From positions 1-64,000 of the forward strand of contig JAJNPV010000049.1 in the NCBI GenBank assembly GCA_021155195.1: a stretch of 64,000 nucleotides of DNA, written 5' to 3'. Of the stretch, positions 1-7,687 are shown one piece after another. A model generated the notes under the pieces. That model was not told the DNA's origin. It ran no database searches and worked only from the letters and a program-made list of their open reading frames with translations. The position numbers were made by a program, and so were the translations under genes. How positions within the stretch are numbered: position 1 is the first letter of the stretch; every line of letters begins with the position of its first letter. This DNA comes from Ohtaekwangia sp. (GTDB taxonomy: Bacteria > Bacteroidota > Bacteroidia > Cytophagales > Cyclobacteriaceae).

Positions 1-2
1 AG

Positions 3-821
3 AGACGACTCGGAGACATTGTTGCAGGAACAATTTTGACTGAAGTTCCTCCAACAGACCCAGAACTAATATTAACCGACATAAAAGAGTCTACGTTTGA
101 CGGACAGACTAAATTGACACTATTGATTTCAGTAGTTAGTGAAAAGGACCTATGGAAAATTGAGGCTGGTCTGCAACTATCAAAAGAAAAGGTTGCTGAC
201 TACGGGCCAGTTAATAATCTATTAATGATTCGGGAGGGTAAAAAAGCCGGTCTAACCCTTTCAGAGATTGCAGCTTCTATGTATGGATGGACAGAAAAGC
301 CAAATCGATTTAGAGATTCATGGGAAAGATGTTTCCATTTTACCAAGGATAAGAACTTTAAGATGTATCAGAATGCGGTTAAAGTACCGATTGGTGATTG
401 GGCATCCAAAAGATTTAAGTCCATGAGTGAAAACGATTTTGTCAGATATGTATCCAAAAACAATTCGCATATTGGAAGGAATGTCTCAAATTGGTTAAAC
501 AAGAAAAAAGTTTATCCGCACAACGTTCTGGTTTTTGAAGAAGAGCATCGCCTTTACTCAAGCAATGTAGTCGAATCTGCGACTGACCATTCGAATAAAA
601 GTCATAGCGCAATATTTCCAATCGAATTGCCATCTTGGTTTATTAGATTGTTCACGAAGGAAGGAGATATAGTTTTGGACCCATTTATGGGCTCAGGGTC
701 TACTGCCGTAGCAACCTTACTTCACAAAAGAAATTATTTAGGGACAGAGCTGAAACCTGAATATGTAAAGGAAGCCAACTCTAATATTCGAGAGATAGAA
801 AAAGATGTAATGGCTGTTTGA
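3..821 (+). CDS. DNA methyltransferase (N6_N4_Mtase type), 5' end outside window
   Basis: The reading frame is open from the first bases of the window, so the gene starts upstream. The C-terminal half looks like a site-specific adenine-N6/cytosine-N4 methyltransferase: a segment with RFRDSWERCFHFTK, then NVSNW, and near the C-terminus the SAM-binding motif DPFMGSGST followed by a typical YLGTELKPEYV end. In the beta-class layout the catalytic (D/S)PPY motif lies N-terminal of this, and it is not in the visible part. Roughly the first 95 visible residues, including an HTH-like stretch ending in SMYGW, do not resemble a methylase I recognise and may be an insertion or fused domain. A Bro-N gene follows on the same strand, and this pairing suggests a mobile or phage-derived segment. 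An internal TTG at 36 is not a convincing start. Confidence 0.8.
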   Translation, partial: RRLGDIVAGTILTEVPPTDPELILTDIKESTFDGQTKLTLLISVVSEKDLWKIEAGLQLSKEKVADYGPVNNLLMIREGKKAGLTLSEIAASMYGWTEKPNRFRDSWERCFHFTKDKNFKMYQNAVKVPIGDWASKRFKSMSENDFVRYVSKNNSHIGRNVSNWLNKKKVYPHNVLVFEEEHRLYSSNVVESATDHSNKSHSAIFPIELPSWFIRLFTKEGDIVLDPFMGSGSTAVATLLHKRNYLGTELKPEYVKEANSNIREIEKDVMAV

Positions 822-866
822 AAGTTATTTAAACATCAATCTAAAGACTATGTGTGATTATTTATC

Positions 867-1700
867 ATGAGCAACATAAAACTATTTGAATCAAAAAAAG
901 TAAGAACCCATTGGGATGAAGAAAAGGAGTTGTGGTACTTCTCTATTATTGATGTAATTGAGATTCTTACGGACAGCAATAATCCTAGAAGATATTGGAG
1001 CGATTTAAAGCGCAAACTTGAAGAAGAAGGCTTTGGCCAGTTGTACGATATTATCGTACAACTGAAATTAGAAGCCAGTGATGGGAAAAAGTACCTGACG
1101 GATTGTACTGATACCCAAGGTCTTTTAAGAATTATTCAGTCAATACCATCCCCCAAAGCAGAACCGTTCAAACAATGGCTCGCTCAAGTAGGCTATGAGA
1201 GAATTGAGGAAGACCAAGACCCTGAATTAAGTTTTGACCGGGCTATGGAAACCTACTTGGCAAAAGGCTATTCAAAAAATTGGATTAACCAGCGTCTTAA
1301 AAGCATTGAAGTTCGAAAAGAACTAACAGATGAATGGGAAAAACGAGGAGTTAAAAGAGGGATGGACTTTGCCATCCTCACAGACATTATTACTAAGGCA
1401 TGGAGTGGCAAGTCCGTAAAGCAATACAAGAACCATAAGAACTTGAAAAAAGAAAACCTTCGCGACCACATGACCAACTTGGAATTGGTTTTGAACATGC
1501 TGGCAGAAGCAACAACTTCGGAGATTTCAAAAAAGAAAAAGCCAACGACATTGGATGAAAGTAAAGTAATTGCCAAACAAGGTGGAACAATAGCCGGTAA
1601 TACAAGAAAAGAAATTGAAGCCAAGACAGGAGAGAAAGTCGTGAGCAAGTTGAACGCCAAGAATATCATTGAAGGCAAACCAAAGAAAAAATTGAAGTAA
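867..1700 (+). CDS. Bro-N domain protein (phage antirepressor-like)
   Basis: This 277-residue protein begins with a Bro-N-like domain (about residues 1-115; motifs WYFSIIDVIEIL, PRRYWSDLKRKL and YLTDCTDTQGLLRIIQSI). The conserved Bacteroidota-type C-terminal region follows (WINQRLKSIEVRKELTDEW, ending in a Lys-rich tail). Bro-N proteins bind DNA and are common in phages and integrated elements, where some act as antirepressors. Full-length copies like this occur as single genes in Bacteroidota; the exact role is unknown. The ATG at 867 is 45 bases after the methyltransferase stop, so the two may be cotranscribed. A rho-independent terminator follows directly. Confidence 0.8.
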   Translation: MSNIKLFESKKVRTHWDEEKELWYFSIIDVIEILTDSNNPRRYWSDLKRKLEEEGFGQLYDIIVQLKLEASDGKKYLTDCTDTQGLLRIIQSIPSPKAEPFKQWLAQVGYERIEEDQDPELSFDRAMETYLAKGYSKNWINQRLKSIEVRKELTDEWEKRGVKRGMDFAILTDIITKAWSGKSVKQYKNHKNLKKENLRDHMTNLELVLNMLAEATTSEISKKKKPTTLDESKVIAKQGGTIAGNTRKEIEAKTGEKVVSKLNAKNIIEGKPKKKLK

Positions 1701-1722
1701 ACTTTTTAAACTTTTTTATAAC

Positions 1723-1747
1723 AGCCCTTTCCAGGGCTTTTTTGTTT
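1723..1747 (+). terminator. Rho-independent terminator after the Bro-N gene
   Basis: A 6 bp GC-rich stem (agccct / agggct) with loop ttcc is followed by tttttgtttt. It ends the transcript of the Bro-N gene just before the transposase gene. Confidence 0.8.
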
Positions 1748-1757
1748 TAACACATTC

Positions 1758-3050
1758 ATGATTCAGAGAAAAACGTACGACACGAGGGTAAAATATCTCG
1801 TGATGAAAGGATTATTACCGGACTTGTATCGAAAGCAAATTCACAAAAGCTTAATCAGCAAATGGAAAAGAGAGTCGCCAGAAAAGTACACGGGCTATGA
1901 ACTCAACGACAACATAGAGGAATTGTATGAGTTGATGAAGAAGATTTCGGGAGACCAGCGATTGATAAGAACTATTAGGGCATTTTACAGAATCAATAAA
2001 ATGCTGAAGGACATAATCGGAACAGGCAATGACTACATCAAAAGAATCAAAGAGTTTAAGTTTCAAATAGTTGAGACCATTCAACGCTGCAAGAAAACCA
2101 TCGGCATAAAGCGAGGTATTAAACTCTTCGGAATCACTCCGAGCACGTACAGGATTTGGGCAATGGAATCCTATTTCCGTTGCGGACAATCTCTTGCCAA
2201 GCTTTGCAGCTCTGCCTATCCACAACAACTGACTGTGAAAGAAGTACATAAGATTCACCGAATACTTTCAAATCCTGACTACAGCCATTGGCCAATAATC
2301 TCCGTAGCCTATTACGGAATGCGAGAGGGCATTTTGAAAGCTCACCCAAACACATGGTACAAGTACGCGAGACTGATGAAACTCAAAAGAAAGAAATTCA
2401 GAAAGCCAAAGAAAGATTACGATGACGGATTGAGAGCAAAAGTACCAGACGAGAAATGGCACGCAGACATAACAGAATTTAAAACCGCAGACGGCAGAAC
2501 TTCATACATCTATCTAGTAATGGACAACTTTTCGCGCTACATCACATCGTGGCGCATTGCGGACAAGGTGTGCGCGAGGGTGAGAATTGAAACATTTGAA
2601 GAGACCATCATTAACGCAGGAATAAAGCCGAATCAAAAAGAGAAAACCGAATTGATTGTGGACGGAGGAACAGAGAACAATAACAAAAGCGTGGAAACAT
2701 TACTTGAGAAATACCCAGTGGACAAATTAGTAGCCCTCAAAGATATTTTGAAATCAAACTCAATGATTGAGGCCTTGAACAAACAAATCAAATACAACTA
2801 TCTCTACCCGAGAAATATTCACGACCAAGAGGAACTTGTAAAAGTTATGAGAAAGGTGGTTGTTCCAGACTACAACGACAAAAGACCACACGGACGGCTA
2901 TTCGGACTGACACCGGTTGAGGCGTACGGGAGAAAGACTGTGAACTTTAAAAAGATTCGAGAGAAAATGATTGAAGCACACCATAAAAGAATATCGTACA
3001 ACCAGACTCATGCGTGTTTGGGTTGCCCATTCGGGTGCAAACAAAACTGA
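1758..3050 (+). CDS. DDE (rve-type) transposase / integrase core protein
   Basis: This is a 430-residue transposase with an N-terminal basic helical region, probably HTH, and a retroviral-integrase-like core. The likely catalytic triad is Asp in WHADITEF, Asp in ELIVDGGTENN and Glu in SNSMIEALNKQ, with normal order and spacing. The C-terminus carries a CLGCPFGC cluster that could bind metal, which is not universal in rve transposases. The ORF appears intact. No partner orfA is visible, so it is not a classical two-frame IS3 element; I cannot assign an IS family. Right-hand candidate binding repeats are present (separate entry) but no left end. It sits between the Bro-N gene and the palindromic cassette-like array. 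Confidence 0.85.
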   Translation: MIQRKTYDTRVKYLVMKGLLPDLYRKQIHKSLISKWKRESPEKYTGYELNDNIEELYELMKKISGDQRLIRTIRAFYRINKMLKDIIGTGNDYIKRIKEFKFQIVETIQRCKKTIGIKRGIKLFGITPSTYRIWAMESYFRCGQSLAKLCSSAYPQQLTVKEVHKIHRILSNPDYSHWPIISVAYYGMREGILKAHPNTWYKYARLMKLKRKKFRKPKKDYDDGLRAKVPDEKWHADITEFKTADGRTSYIYLVMDNFSRYITSWRIADKVCARVRIETFEETIINAGIKPNQKEKTELIVDGGTENNNKSVETLLEKYPVDKLVALKDILKSNSMIEALNKQIKYNYLYPRNIHDQEELVKVMRKVVVPDYNDKRPHGRLFGLTPVEAYGRKTVNFKKIREKMIEAHHKRISYNQTHACLGCPFGCKQN

Positions 3051-3052
3051 CA

Positions 3053-3106
3053 GAGGGTAAAACGTCTCAAAATCTTCGGGGACAATTTTCAAAACGCGGG
3101 ACAAAT
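3053..3106. repeat. Candidate right end of the transposase element
   Basis: Just after the transposase stop, gagggtaaaacgtctc (3053-3068) matches 14 of 16 bases of a stretch near the start of the transposase gene (1784-1799), in the same orientation. Two copies of gggacaa(t/a)t follow at about 3078 and 3098. Repeated short motifs like this are typical transposase-binding sites at IS ends. No inverted counterpart was found on the left, so the element boundary is unproven. Confidence 0.35.
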
Positions 3107-3378
3107 ACCTATCATTGACTATTGACACAGGAGTTTCTTATAAGAAACCAAAAGTGTTGTAATACCTTGTGAAATGACAGCTTCGAAATCGCACACACAT
3201 TGCCTGGCCGCGCTTGCAGCCCACATCCAAAGCCAGTCAAAGAGTGTGCTCAGTGCGGTGTAAGTGGAAAGAGTAGTCAATGAAAAATGCCCCACCGCAC
3301 TTCTACTAATAAAGATTGGTGTAAATTAACGGGTGACAGGAATGCAGGCTACGAATGAAGTGCGGAGTAGGCCACACA
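3107..3378. other. Gene-free stretch before the first cassette-like site
   Basis: No convincing gene. It holds a perfect 16 bp palindrome gtttcttataagaaac at 3133-3148 and an inverted pair agtgcggtg / caccgcact (3252-3260 / 3293-3301). A segment near 3199-3240 with ttgc, ggccgc and ccaaagcc elements recurs in degenerate form near 5900 and 6770, so it may be the remnant of an older repeat. Confidence 0.5.
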
Positions 3379-3554
3379 GCCACCAACACAAGGTTTGTGC
3401 TATTGCCGGGTTCACAGTGGCAATAACTTTCCAGTTTCATTATTTACATTTGTCACGGGGGACAGGTCGCAACTGGTCGGGCTTAACATTCCGCTAAAGC
3501 TACATTGTTAAGCCCTCCTATTCCGGCAACATCACAAACCCCAACGTTGTGTGC
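3379..3554. repeat. attC-like palindromic site A
   Basis: Imperfect palindrome of 176 bp. Left core gccaccaac (3379-3387) faces right core gttgtgtgc (3546-3554), 7 of 9 complementary. The inner arms ggtttgtgctattgccgg (3392-3409) and ccggcaacatcacaaacc (3523-3540) pair at 15 of 18 positions. The centre holds tgtcacgggggacag (about 3452-3466) and an inner hairpin gggcttaaca ... tgttaagccc (3479-3514). The layout (two nested core pairs around a variable centre) is that of integron attC sites, but the cores do not match RYYYAAC/GTTRRRY. Confidence 0.6.
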
Positions 3555-3919
3555 AAGGCGGTAAAAAAATCTCCGCGGACAGTACGTCCACGATGATGAA
3601 GATTGTTTACGCGGACGGCCCAGACGACTAATTAGTTATCGCGCGACAGCGCGAATTTTTTTTGCGGTTTGACAAAGGATATTTAGAAAACCTGAAATCA
3701 AAAAAAAATAACAGTACGCGGAGAAATTCTTCACGGTGGAGAAGTTTTCAGTACGCAGACAACGGAGTTTTAAAAATACAGACAGCGGACAACGACTGTT
3801 TACGCTGGACGGTTTCCGTCTGACCTTTGACTCGACTCCTACGCGGACGTGTTGGCCGACAAAGATTCGGACTGGTGACAACGACTCTTTAACTTTTAAC
3901 GGTCGACTGAAACCGCCCA
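3555..3919. other. Cassette-like segment 1, no intact gene
   Basis: This 365 bp segment between sites A and B has no ORF I would call a gene; the open frames present run through the palindromes. It is strikingly rich in the word gcggac (and gcagac, gctggac), read on the + strand, as if it descended from GAC-rich coding or repetitive sequence. It could be a decayed cassette or carry a non-coding function. Confidence 0.45.
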
Positions 3920-4052
3920 GCACACAACAGTGTGTTTGCATCATGCGGGGGTTCGGTGTCCTCATTAAGTTTATTATCTTTATTGCCAGCGGTCACGGGG
4001 ACAGGACGAAGTTTCAAAAGCCCCGCACGCTGCAAACACCAACGTTGTGTGC
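3920..4052. repeat. attC-like palindromic site B
   Basis: Palindrome of 133 bp. Left core gcacacaac (3920-3928) is the exact complement of right core gttgtgtgc (4044-4052). Inner arms tgtttgcatcatgcgggg (3933-3950) and ccccgcacgctgcaaaca (4021-4038) pair at 16 of 18 positions. The centre carries ggtcacggggacag (about 3990-4003). The next gene starts 17 bases after the right core. Confidence 0.65.
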
Positions 4053-4069
4053 AAGCCACTGACTGAAAA

Positions 4070-4426
4070 ATGAAACAACTAAAAATAATTTCGATTGTAT
4101 TGATATTTGTTGGACAAGCATGCTCATGGACAGACAAGCAGTTTGAGGAAGCATTAAAATCTCCAGACACATTTCAAGGACAAGAAATCGTAATCACAGG
4201 ATTTTTTCATTACAAGATTGAGGACGTTGCAATCTACCGGACACGTTTTAGTGAACCTGAAGAAGCACTTTGGGTAAACTTCTCGGACGAATTATTTACA
4301 AATGACGTGTTGGAAAAACTAGACGGAAAAGAAATTAGAATTAACGGAACTTTTAATAAGGACGATAAAGGACATCTTGGACAATACGCTGGATCTCTGG
4401 ACGATGCGAGAATAACGAAAGACTGA
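4070..4426 (+). CDS. Small lipoprotein with OB-fold-like body, cassette gene
   Basis: 118 residues. The N-terminus has a Lys, a hydrophobic stretch and a lipobox-like FVGQAC, so it is probably an exported lipoprotein cleaved before Cys19. The body alternates short strands (EIVITGFFHY, ALWVNFSD, EIRINGTFN) in the manner of small OB-fold proteins; that is a visual impression, not a family match. The ATG lies 17 bases after the right core of site B and the stop 11 bases before the left core of site C, so the gene fills the interval. Asp is coded by GAC about 9 times and GAT twice, unlike the GAT-rich core genes downstream, which suggests foreign origin. Confidence 0.7.
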   Translation: MKQLKIISIVLIFVGQACSWTDKQFEEALKSPDTFQGQEIVITGFFHYKIEDVAIYRTRFSEPEEALWVNFSDELFTNDVLEKLDGKEIRINGTFNKDDKGHLGQYAGSLDDARITKD

Positions 4427-4437
4427 GTTCGTGGCCA

Positions 4438-4568
4438 GCACACAACAATAGCTATGTCAAATGGCGGGCGAAAGTGTTAACGAAAATATTTATCTTGCTA
4501 TTACGTTTGGTTACGGTGGACAGAAACGTTTTCAAAACCGCCACTTGCCATAGCCGAGCGTTGTGGGG
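4438..4568. repeat. attC-like palindromic site C
   Basis: Palindrome of 131 bp. Left core gcacacaac (4438-4446) faces right core gttgtgggg (4560-4568). Inner arms gctatgtcaaatggcgg (4451-4467) and ccgccacttgccatagc (4538-4554) pair at 15 of 17 positions. The centre has ggttacggtggacag (about 4509-4523). Confidence 0.65.
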
Positions 4569-4584
4569 CATGATTACAAATAAG

Positions 4585-5508
4585 ATGCGATTATTAATTA
4601 CCATTTTTCTCGTGACATTTTTTTCCGACTTGTTTGGACAATTTGACGGCTACGAATTTAAACGAGAGAATCTTGTTGGATATAATAAGATAACCACAAC
4701 AAGGTTAAACTATTACAAAAACGACAGCACCTCATATACTTCCATATACTATGTCAACGACATTGGAGATATAGTAAAAAGCGAGCATTTTGACGAAAGT
4801 AAAATCTCAAGTTGGGCCAAATATGAGTACTCCGACAGTGGACTTTTGAAATACCAGGAGGTACATAATCCAACTAATAGATTTGACGAAAAGACTAATA
4901 GGGAAATTGAAGAAATAAAGGACGATACATACCACGGTATATTATTCGAGTACCAAGATCAATTACTAACCAAGCAGTTTTACATTGATTGTTATGAAGG
5001 CTCAAAATCCTCGGACAGGTATACACTTTATGAATATGACAAATCTGGAAGGATAACTAAAGAAGTTACAATTGACGGTAGTGTCGGAATAACGGGAAGT
5101 TTTAAACCAAACAGCACCGTTATCGACACAATGTACTATAAAGACAAGACAACATCGTGGACAAAAATTTATACTCACAAGACCGACTCTATTATTAGTT
5201 CTAGCTACGATGAGAGTAATGAAATTCAAGGTTACTCCTTTACAAAATTAGGACTAAACAAGAAGCCAATTAAAATACTGGATACCGACCCACAGAGAAA
5301 TGGGATAAAATGTGTTTCAAATACTTACGACACAAATGGAAAATTAACGCACGTAAAAATTGAGATTATTGACATCGACAAGATTACCTACGACATGGCA
5401 GCAGGAGACGAATATGAGATTTATTACAACGATAAATCATTACCCGAACTTGGGATTACTAAAGAGAATGGTAAAGTGATTTCTAAACTGACAGTACAGT
5501 ATAAGTAA
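4585..5508 (+). CDS. Secreted YD-repeat-like protein of unknown function, cassette gene
   Basis: I chose the ATG at 4585 (307 residues) because it gives a clear signal peptide (MRLLITIFLVTFFSDLFGQ). An in-frame ATG at 4570 is possible; upstream in-frame GTG starts lie inside site C. The mature part has several tyrosine/aspartate turns such as YEYSDSGLLKY, YEYDKSGRITKE and NTYDTNGKLTHV, resembling the YD-type beta repeats of Rhs and wall-associated proteins, but too few for an Rhs assignment. The start lies 17 bases after the right core of site C. Asp codons are mostly GAC (about 19 against 7 GAT). Probably exported or outer-membrane associated; role unknown. Confidence 0.7.
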   Translation: MRLLITIFLVTFFSDLFGQFDGYEFKRENLVGYNKITTTRLNYYKNDSTSYTSIYYVNDIGDIVKSEHFDESKISSWAKYEYSDSGLLKYQEVHNPTNRFDEKTNREIEEIKDDTYHGILFEYQDQLLTKQFYIDCYEGSKSSDRYTLYEYDKSGRITKEVTIDGSVGITGSFKPNSTVIDTMYYKDKTTSWTKIYTHKTDSIISSSYDESNEIQGYSFTKLGLNKKPIKILDTDPQRNGIKCVSNTYDTNGKLTHVKIEIIDIDKITYDMAAGDEYEIYYNDKSLPELGITKENGKVISKLTVQYK

Positions 5509-5529
5509 TCACGCCCCGGAAGTGGAACA

Positions 5530-5735
5530 GTATTTCCTCTATTAAGAGGTAAACCAAATATAGACCGGTTGACAAAGTGCATTGAGTATATTTCACACGG
5601 ACTTTACTATAACGAGTTTGGACTGCAGTTTAAAGGTAAAATAACGGTGCTCTATGAATTTGCAAATTATGTAGACCCTGAAATTGATAAAGTGAGAGCA
5701 GGTTTTGTAGACATGTATGACAGAGAAGTGGCACA
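5530..5735 (+). pseudogene. Possible gene remnant upstream of site D
   Basis: An open frame encoding residues such as CIEYISHGLYYNEFGLQ and ILYEF-like composition runs from about 5569 into site D, starting only at TTG. It has coding-like composition but no good start and no natural stop before the palindrome. I read it as the 3' remnant of another cassette gene; this is weakly supported. Confidence 0.3.
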
Positions 5736-5869
5736 GTGCCCAACACAATGTTTATGCCACTGGCTGGTTTGATGGTTTCTTTACTTTTATTTTTCATAGT
5801 TAGTTTTTTAACGTTCGACATTTTTATATTTCAATAACGCCAGCATCATAAACACAAAACGTTGGTGGC
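5736..5869. repeat. attC-like palindromic site D
   Basis: Palindrome of 134 bp. Left core gtgcccaac (5736-5744) faces right core gttggtggc (5861-5869), 6 of 9 complementary; this right core is the exact complement of the left core of site A. Inner arms tgtttatgccactggc (from 5749) and gccagcatcataaaca (to 5853) pair over most of their length. The centre is AT-rich with acgttcgaca. Confidence 0.55.
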
Positions 5870-5964
5870 AAGCGCGGGACAGAGTAGAAGTGGCACTTTG
5901 CCTTGCCGCACTTGCGACCGCTCGAAACCAAAGCAAGTCAAATAACCACTGAGTAAACTGATAA

Positions 5965-6630
5965 ATGACATCAAAGGAATTAAAAATATTAACATCGGAC
6001 TTCAACGACATTAAAGTATTGTTGGAGAAACGTGACAACATAAAACGTGACAACAATAAAATTCGCAGACGACTACGGACACAATTTAATAAGTACAGTT
6101 TTTTGAAAGATATGGTTGACATTGATTGCGCCAGTGACAGATTGGTGAATGCAATTGTAAAATACTTTAAAACTCTTGGCTTTGACAAAGTTGAAAACGT
6201 TGATAAGAAATATAAAGAGGAGGACATAAGACTTTGGACTGATAGCCGATTTATTATAATGGAGATTACAGGAATTGATACAGCTAATCCTAAAGACGAC
6301 AAAGCGCACAGAATATCAAAGTATATCCCTATGCGACAAAGTGAAAATCCCCAATTAAAAGTTAGCGGTGTGTTTATTGTTAACCATGACAACAAAAAAC
6401 ATTTTTCAAAAAGAGAGAAAAAACCATTTAGAAAAACGCTTAATGACATCGGCATATCGCATAAGTACTCATTGACAACAACAGTTGATTTATTAAACGC
6501 TTTTATGAATATCAAAATGGGATTCATGACAAAAGAGGATTTAATTGAAAAAATATGTTCATCAGGTGAATTGAAAATATTGGGGCTCGGAGGCAAAGTC
6601 TCGAAAAACAAAGCTGAAAGTCTTCAGTGA
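5965..6630 (+). CDS. Uncharacterised protein, possibly PD-(D/E)XK-like, cassette gene
   Basis: 221 residues, starting at ATG 5965, 95 bases after site D. The N-terminal third is charged and helical (a Lys/Arg-rich KRDNIKRDNNKIRRRLRTQF stretch). The middle has EEDIRLWTDSRFIIMEITG, which resembles the D-Xn-(E)-X-K core of PD-(D/E)XK nuclease-fold proteins, where 'WTDSRFIIMEI' would be the paired strands; the usual Lys after ExK reads Thr here. The fold call is therefore tentative. I do not recognise a named family. The gene is on the same strand as the other cassette genes and is flanked by sites D and E. Confidence 0.6.
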   Translation: MTSKELKILTSDFNDIKVLLEKRDNIKRDNNKIRRRLRTQFNKYSFLKDMVDIDCASDRLVNAIVKYFKTLGFDKVENVDKKYKEEDIRLWTDSRFIIMEITGIDTANPKDDKAHRISKYIPMRQSENPQLKVSGVFIVNHDNKKHFSKREKKPFRKTLNDIGISHKYSLTTTVDLLNAFMNIKMGFMTKEDLIEKICSSGELKILGLGGKVSKNKAESLQ

Positions 6631-6849
6631 CTTACGACAAGTTATGTGTGGCTTTGAGTTCAGGTTCGTATACCATTGAGTTGACGACCTGAGCGAGAGA
6701 CAAATTCCGAGTACCCCAATAATTTTTTTCATGCAAGATTAAGTGAGTGGATTATCAATCCGTCACACCAACTTGCAGGCCGCACGTTCAACCCACGTCC
6801 AAAGCCTTCAAGTCCGTGTGGCTCATGTAGTGTGGACACGTTCGCGCCA
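6631..6849. other. Intergenic remnant before site E
   Basis: No gene seen. Around 6765-6830 there is a ttgcaggccgc ... ccaaagcc segment that resembles 3199-3240 and 5897-5940, so it is a third degenerate copy of a second repeat type in the array. Confidence 0.4.
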
Positions 6850-6983
6850 GCATACAACAAAAAGTTTATGCCAGCTTGGGGTGAAGTGTTAAATTGTAGT
6901 CTCATTTTCTTTAGTTAGTTTAGTATCGTTGGACGGATGGGATTTCAAACACCCAAGCCGTCATAAACTCAAACGTTGTGCGC
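6850..6983. repeat. attC-like palindromic site E
   Basis: Palindrome of 134 bp. Left core gcatacaac (6850-6858) faces right core gttgtgcgc (6975-6983), 7 of 9 complementary. Inner arms agtttatgccagcttggg (6863-6880) and cccaagccgtcataaact (6952-6969) pair at 16 of 18 positions. The centre is AT-rich (ttctttagttagtttag) followed by cgttggacgg. Confidence 0.65.
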
Positions 6984-7121
6984 CATTTGGCCTCCGACTG
7001 CAAAGCCACCCCACATGGAACTCACCCGCAAAGTCCAGCCGCACATATGGCTTTGCTGCCCACGCTGCCAAACGTAAGCTGCCCGACCGCACAAAATGCC
7101 AACGCTTCGCAGCCGCGGCAC
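6984..7121. other. Short gene-free cassette-like segment
   Basis: This 138 bp segment between site E and half-site F is unusually GC-rich for the region, with repeated ccgcac / gctgcc words. No gene is visible; it may be fused debris of several sites. Confidence 0.4.
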
Positions 7122-7207
7122 GAGCCACAACACAATGTATGTGCCATTGCGGGGTGCAGTGTAAATTTGTAGTTTAGTTTTCAAACAACGTTCGGTCACG
7201 GTGGACA
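7122..7207. repeat. attC-like half-site F
   Basis: Left core gagccacaac (7122-7131), inner arm tgtatgtgccattgcgggg (7136-7154) and central motif ggtcacggtggacag (about 7193-7207) are present, but no complementary right arm or right core follows. The site has lost its right half and runs straight into coding-like sequence. Confidence 0.5.
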
Positions 7208-7449
7208 GTTTCGGAGTAGTCGGGCAAATCAGTCGTTCCTACGGACTCTTTAAATCAATATCTAACGGACAAGGAAGTAAGTTACCGCTGATAGGTTTCA
7301 TGCTAAGCGGACTATTTATGTCATTTTCTGGAGTATTCCCTGGAGATTTCGACAACAAACAATCGACTACAATGCTTTTTCATAGGCAAGATTTGTACAG
7401 GTTTACGAATTTTGGATATGTGACAATGGACCGCATGAGATATTCATGA
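7201..7449 (+). pseudogene. Fragment of a DUF998-like membrane protein
   Basis: The open frame has a hydrophobic segment (LIGFMLSGLFMSFSGVFP followed by GDF) that resembles the small-residue/'SG-F-D' repeats of DUF998 membrane proteins. It begins at a GTG that is part of half-site F and ends shortly after one membrane segment, so both ends look lost. The family call is tentative. Confidence 0.35.
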
Positions 7450-7652
7450 CTAAGACAGGAGACTATAAAACAATTTTGAACTCCCTCTTAGCTGACACTG
7501 ACTACGAAGTGTTAACAAGCCCTGCTTATAATAAACAAGAACTGGAGAACTTTATTCGGACACATCAACCCAAGAAAGGTGACTATCCAATGTCTGTCTA
7601 TAACGGTGGTCTTAAAATTGGTTTCGAAATAAAATTCTCAACGGTGGACTAA
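7446..7652 (+). CDS. Small protein, possibly 5'-truncated, unknown function
   Basis: The ATG at 7446 gives 68 residues (starts MTKTGDYKTILNSLL, ends EIKFSTVD). Coding-like sequence in the same frame extends upstream to a stop near 7393 (VYEFWICDNGPHEIF just before the ATG) without a better start, so the original gene was probably longer and lost its 5' end at the junction with the DUF998-like fragment. No family recognised. It lies between half-sites F and G. Confidence 0.4.
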   Translation: MTKTGDYKTILNSLLADTDYEVLTSPAYNKQELENFIRTHQPKKGDYPMSVYNGGLKIGFEIKFSTVD

Positions 7653-7687
7653 GACTCGTTTCATTATAACGTTCGACAGACCGCACG

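Noticed and set aside
3636..3965. 109-residue ORF on the - strand
   Set aside because: It lies antisense over the gcggac-rich segment and the start of site B; no protein features beyond chance open frame.
3736..4062. 108-residue ORF on the + strand
   Set aside because: It runs straight through the attC-like site B, including both cores, and its composition follows the palindrome. I read it as non-coding.
4474..4584. Upstream extension of the YD-like protein
   Set aside because: The extra codons lie within site C and the signal peptide begins at 4585, so the shorter start is better.
6929..7199. Short ORFs across site E and the GC-rich segment
   Set aside because: Several frames are open here by composition; none has a start, homology-like motif or spacing that supports a gene.
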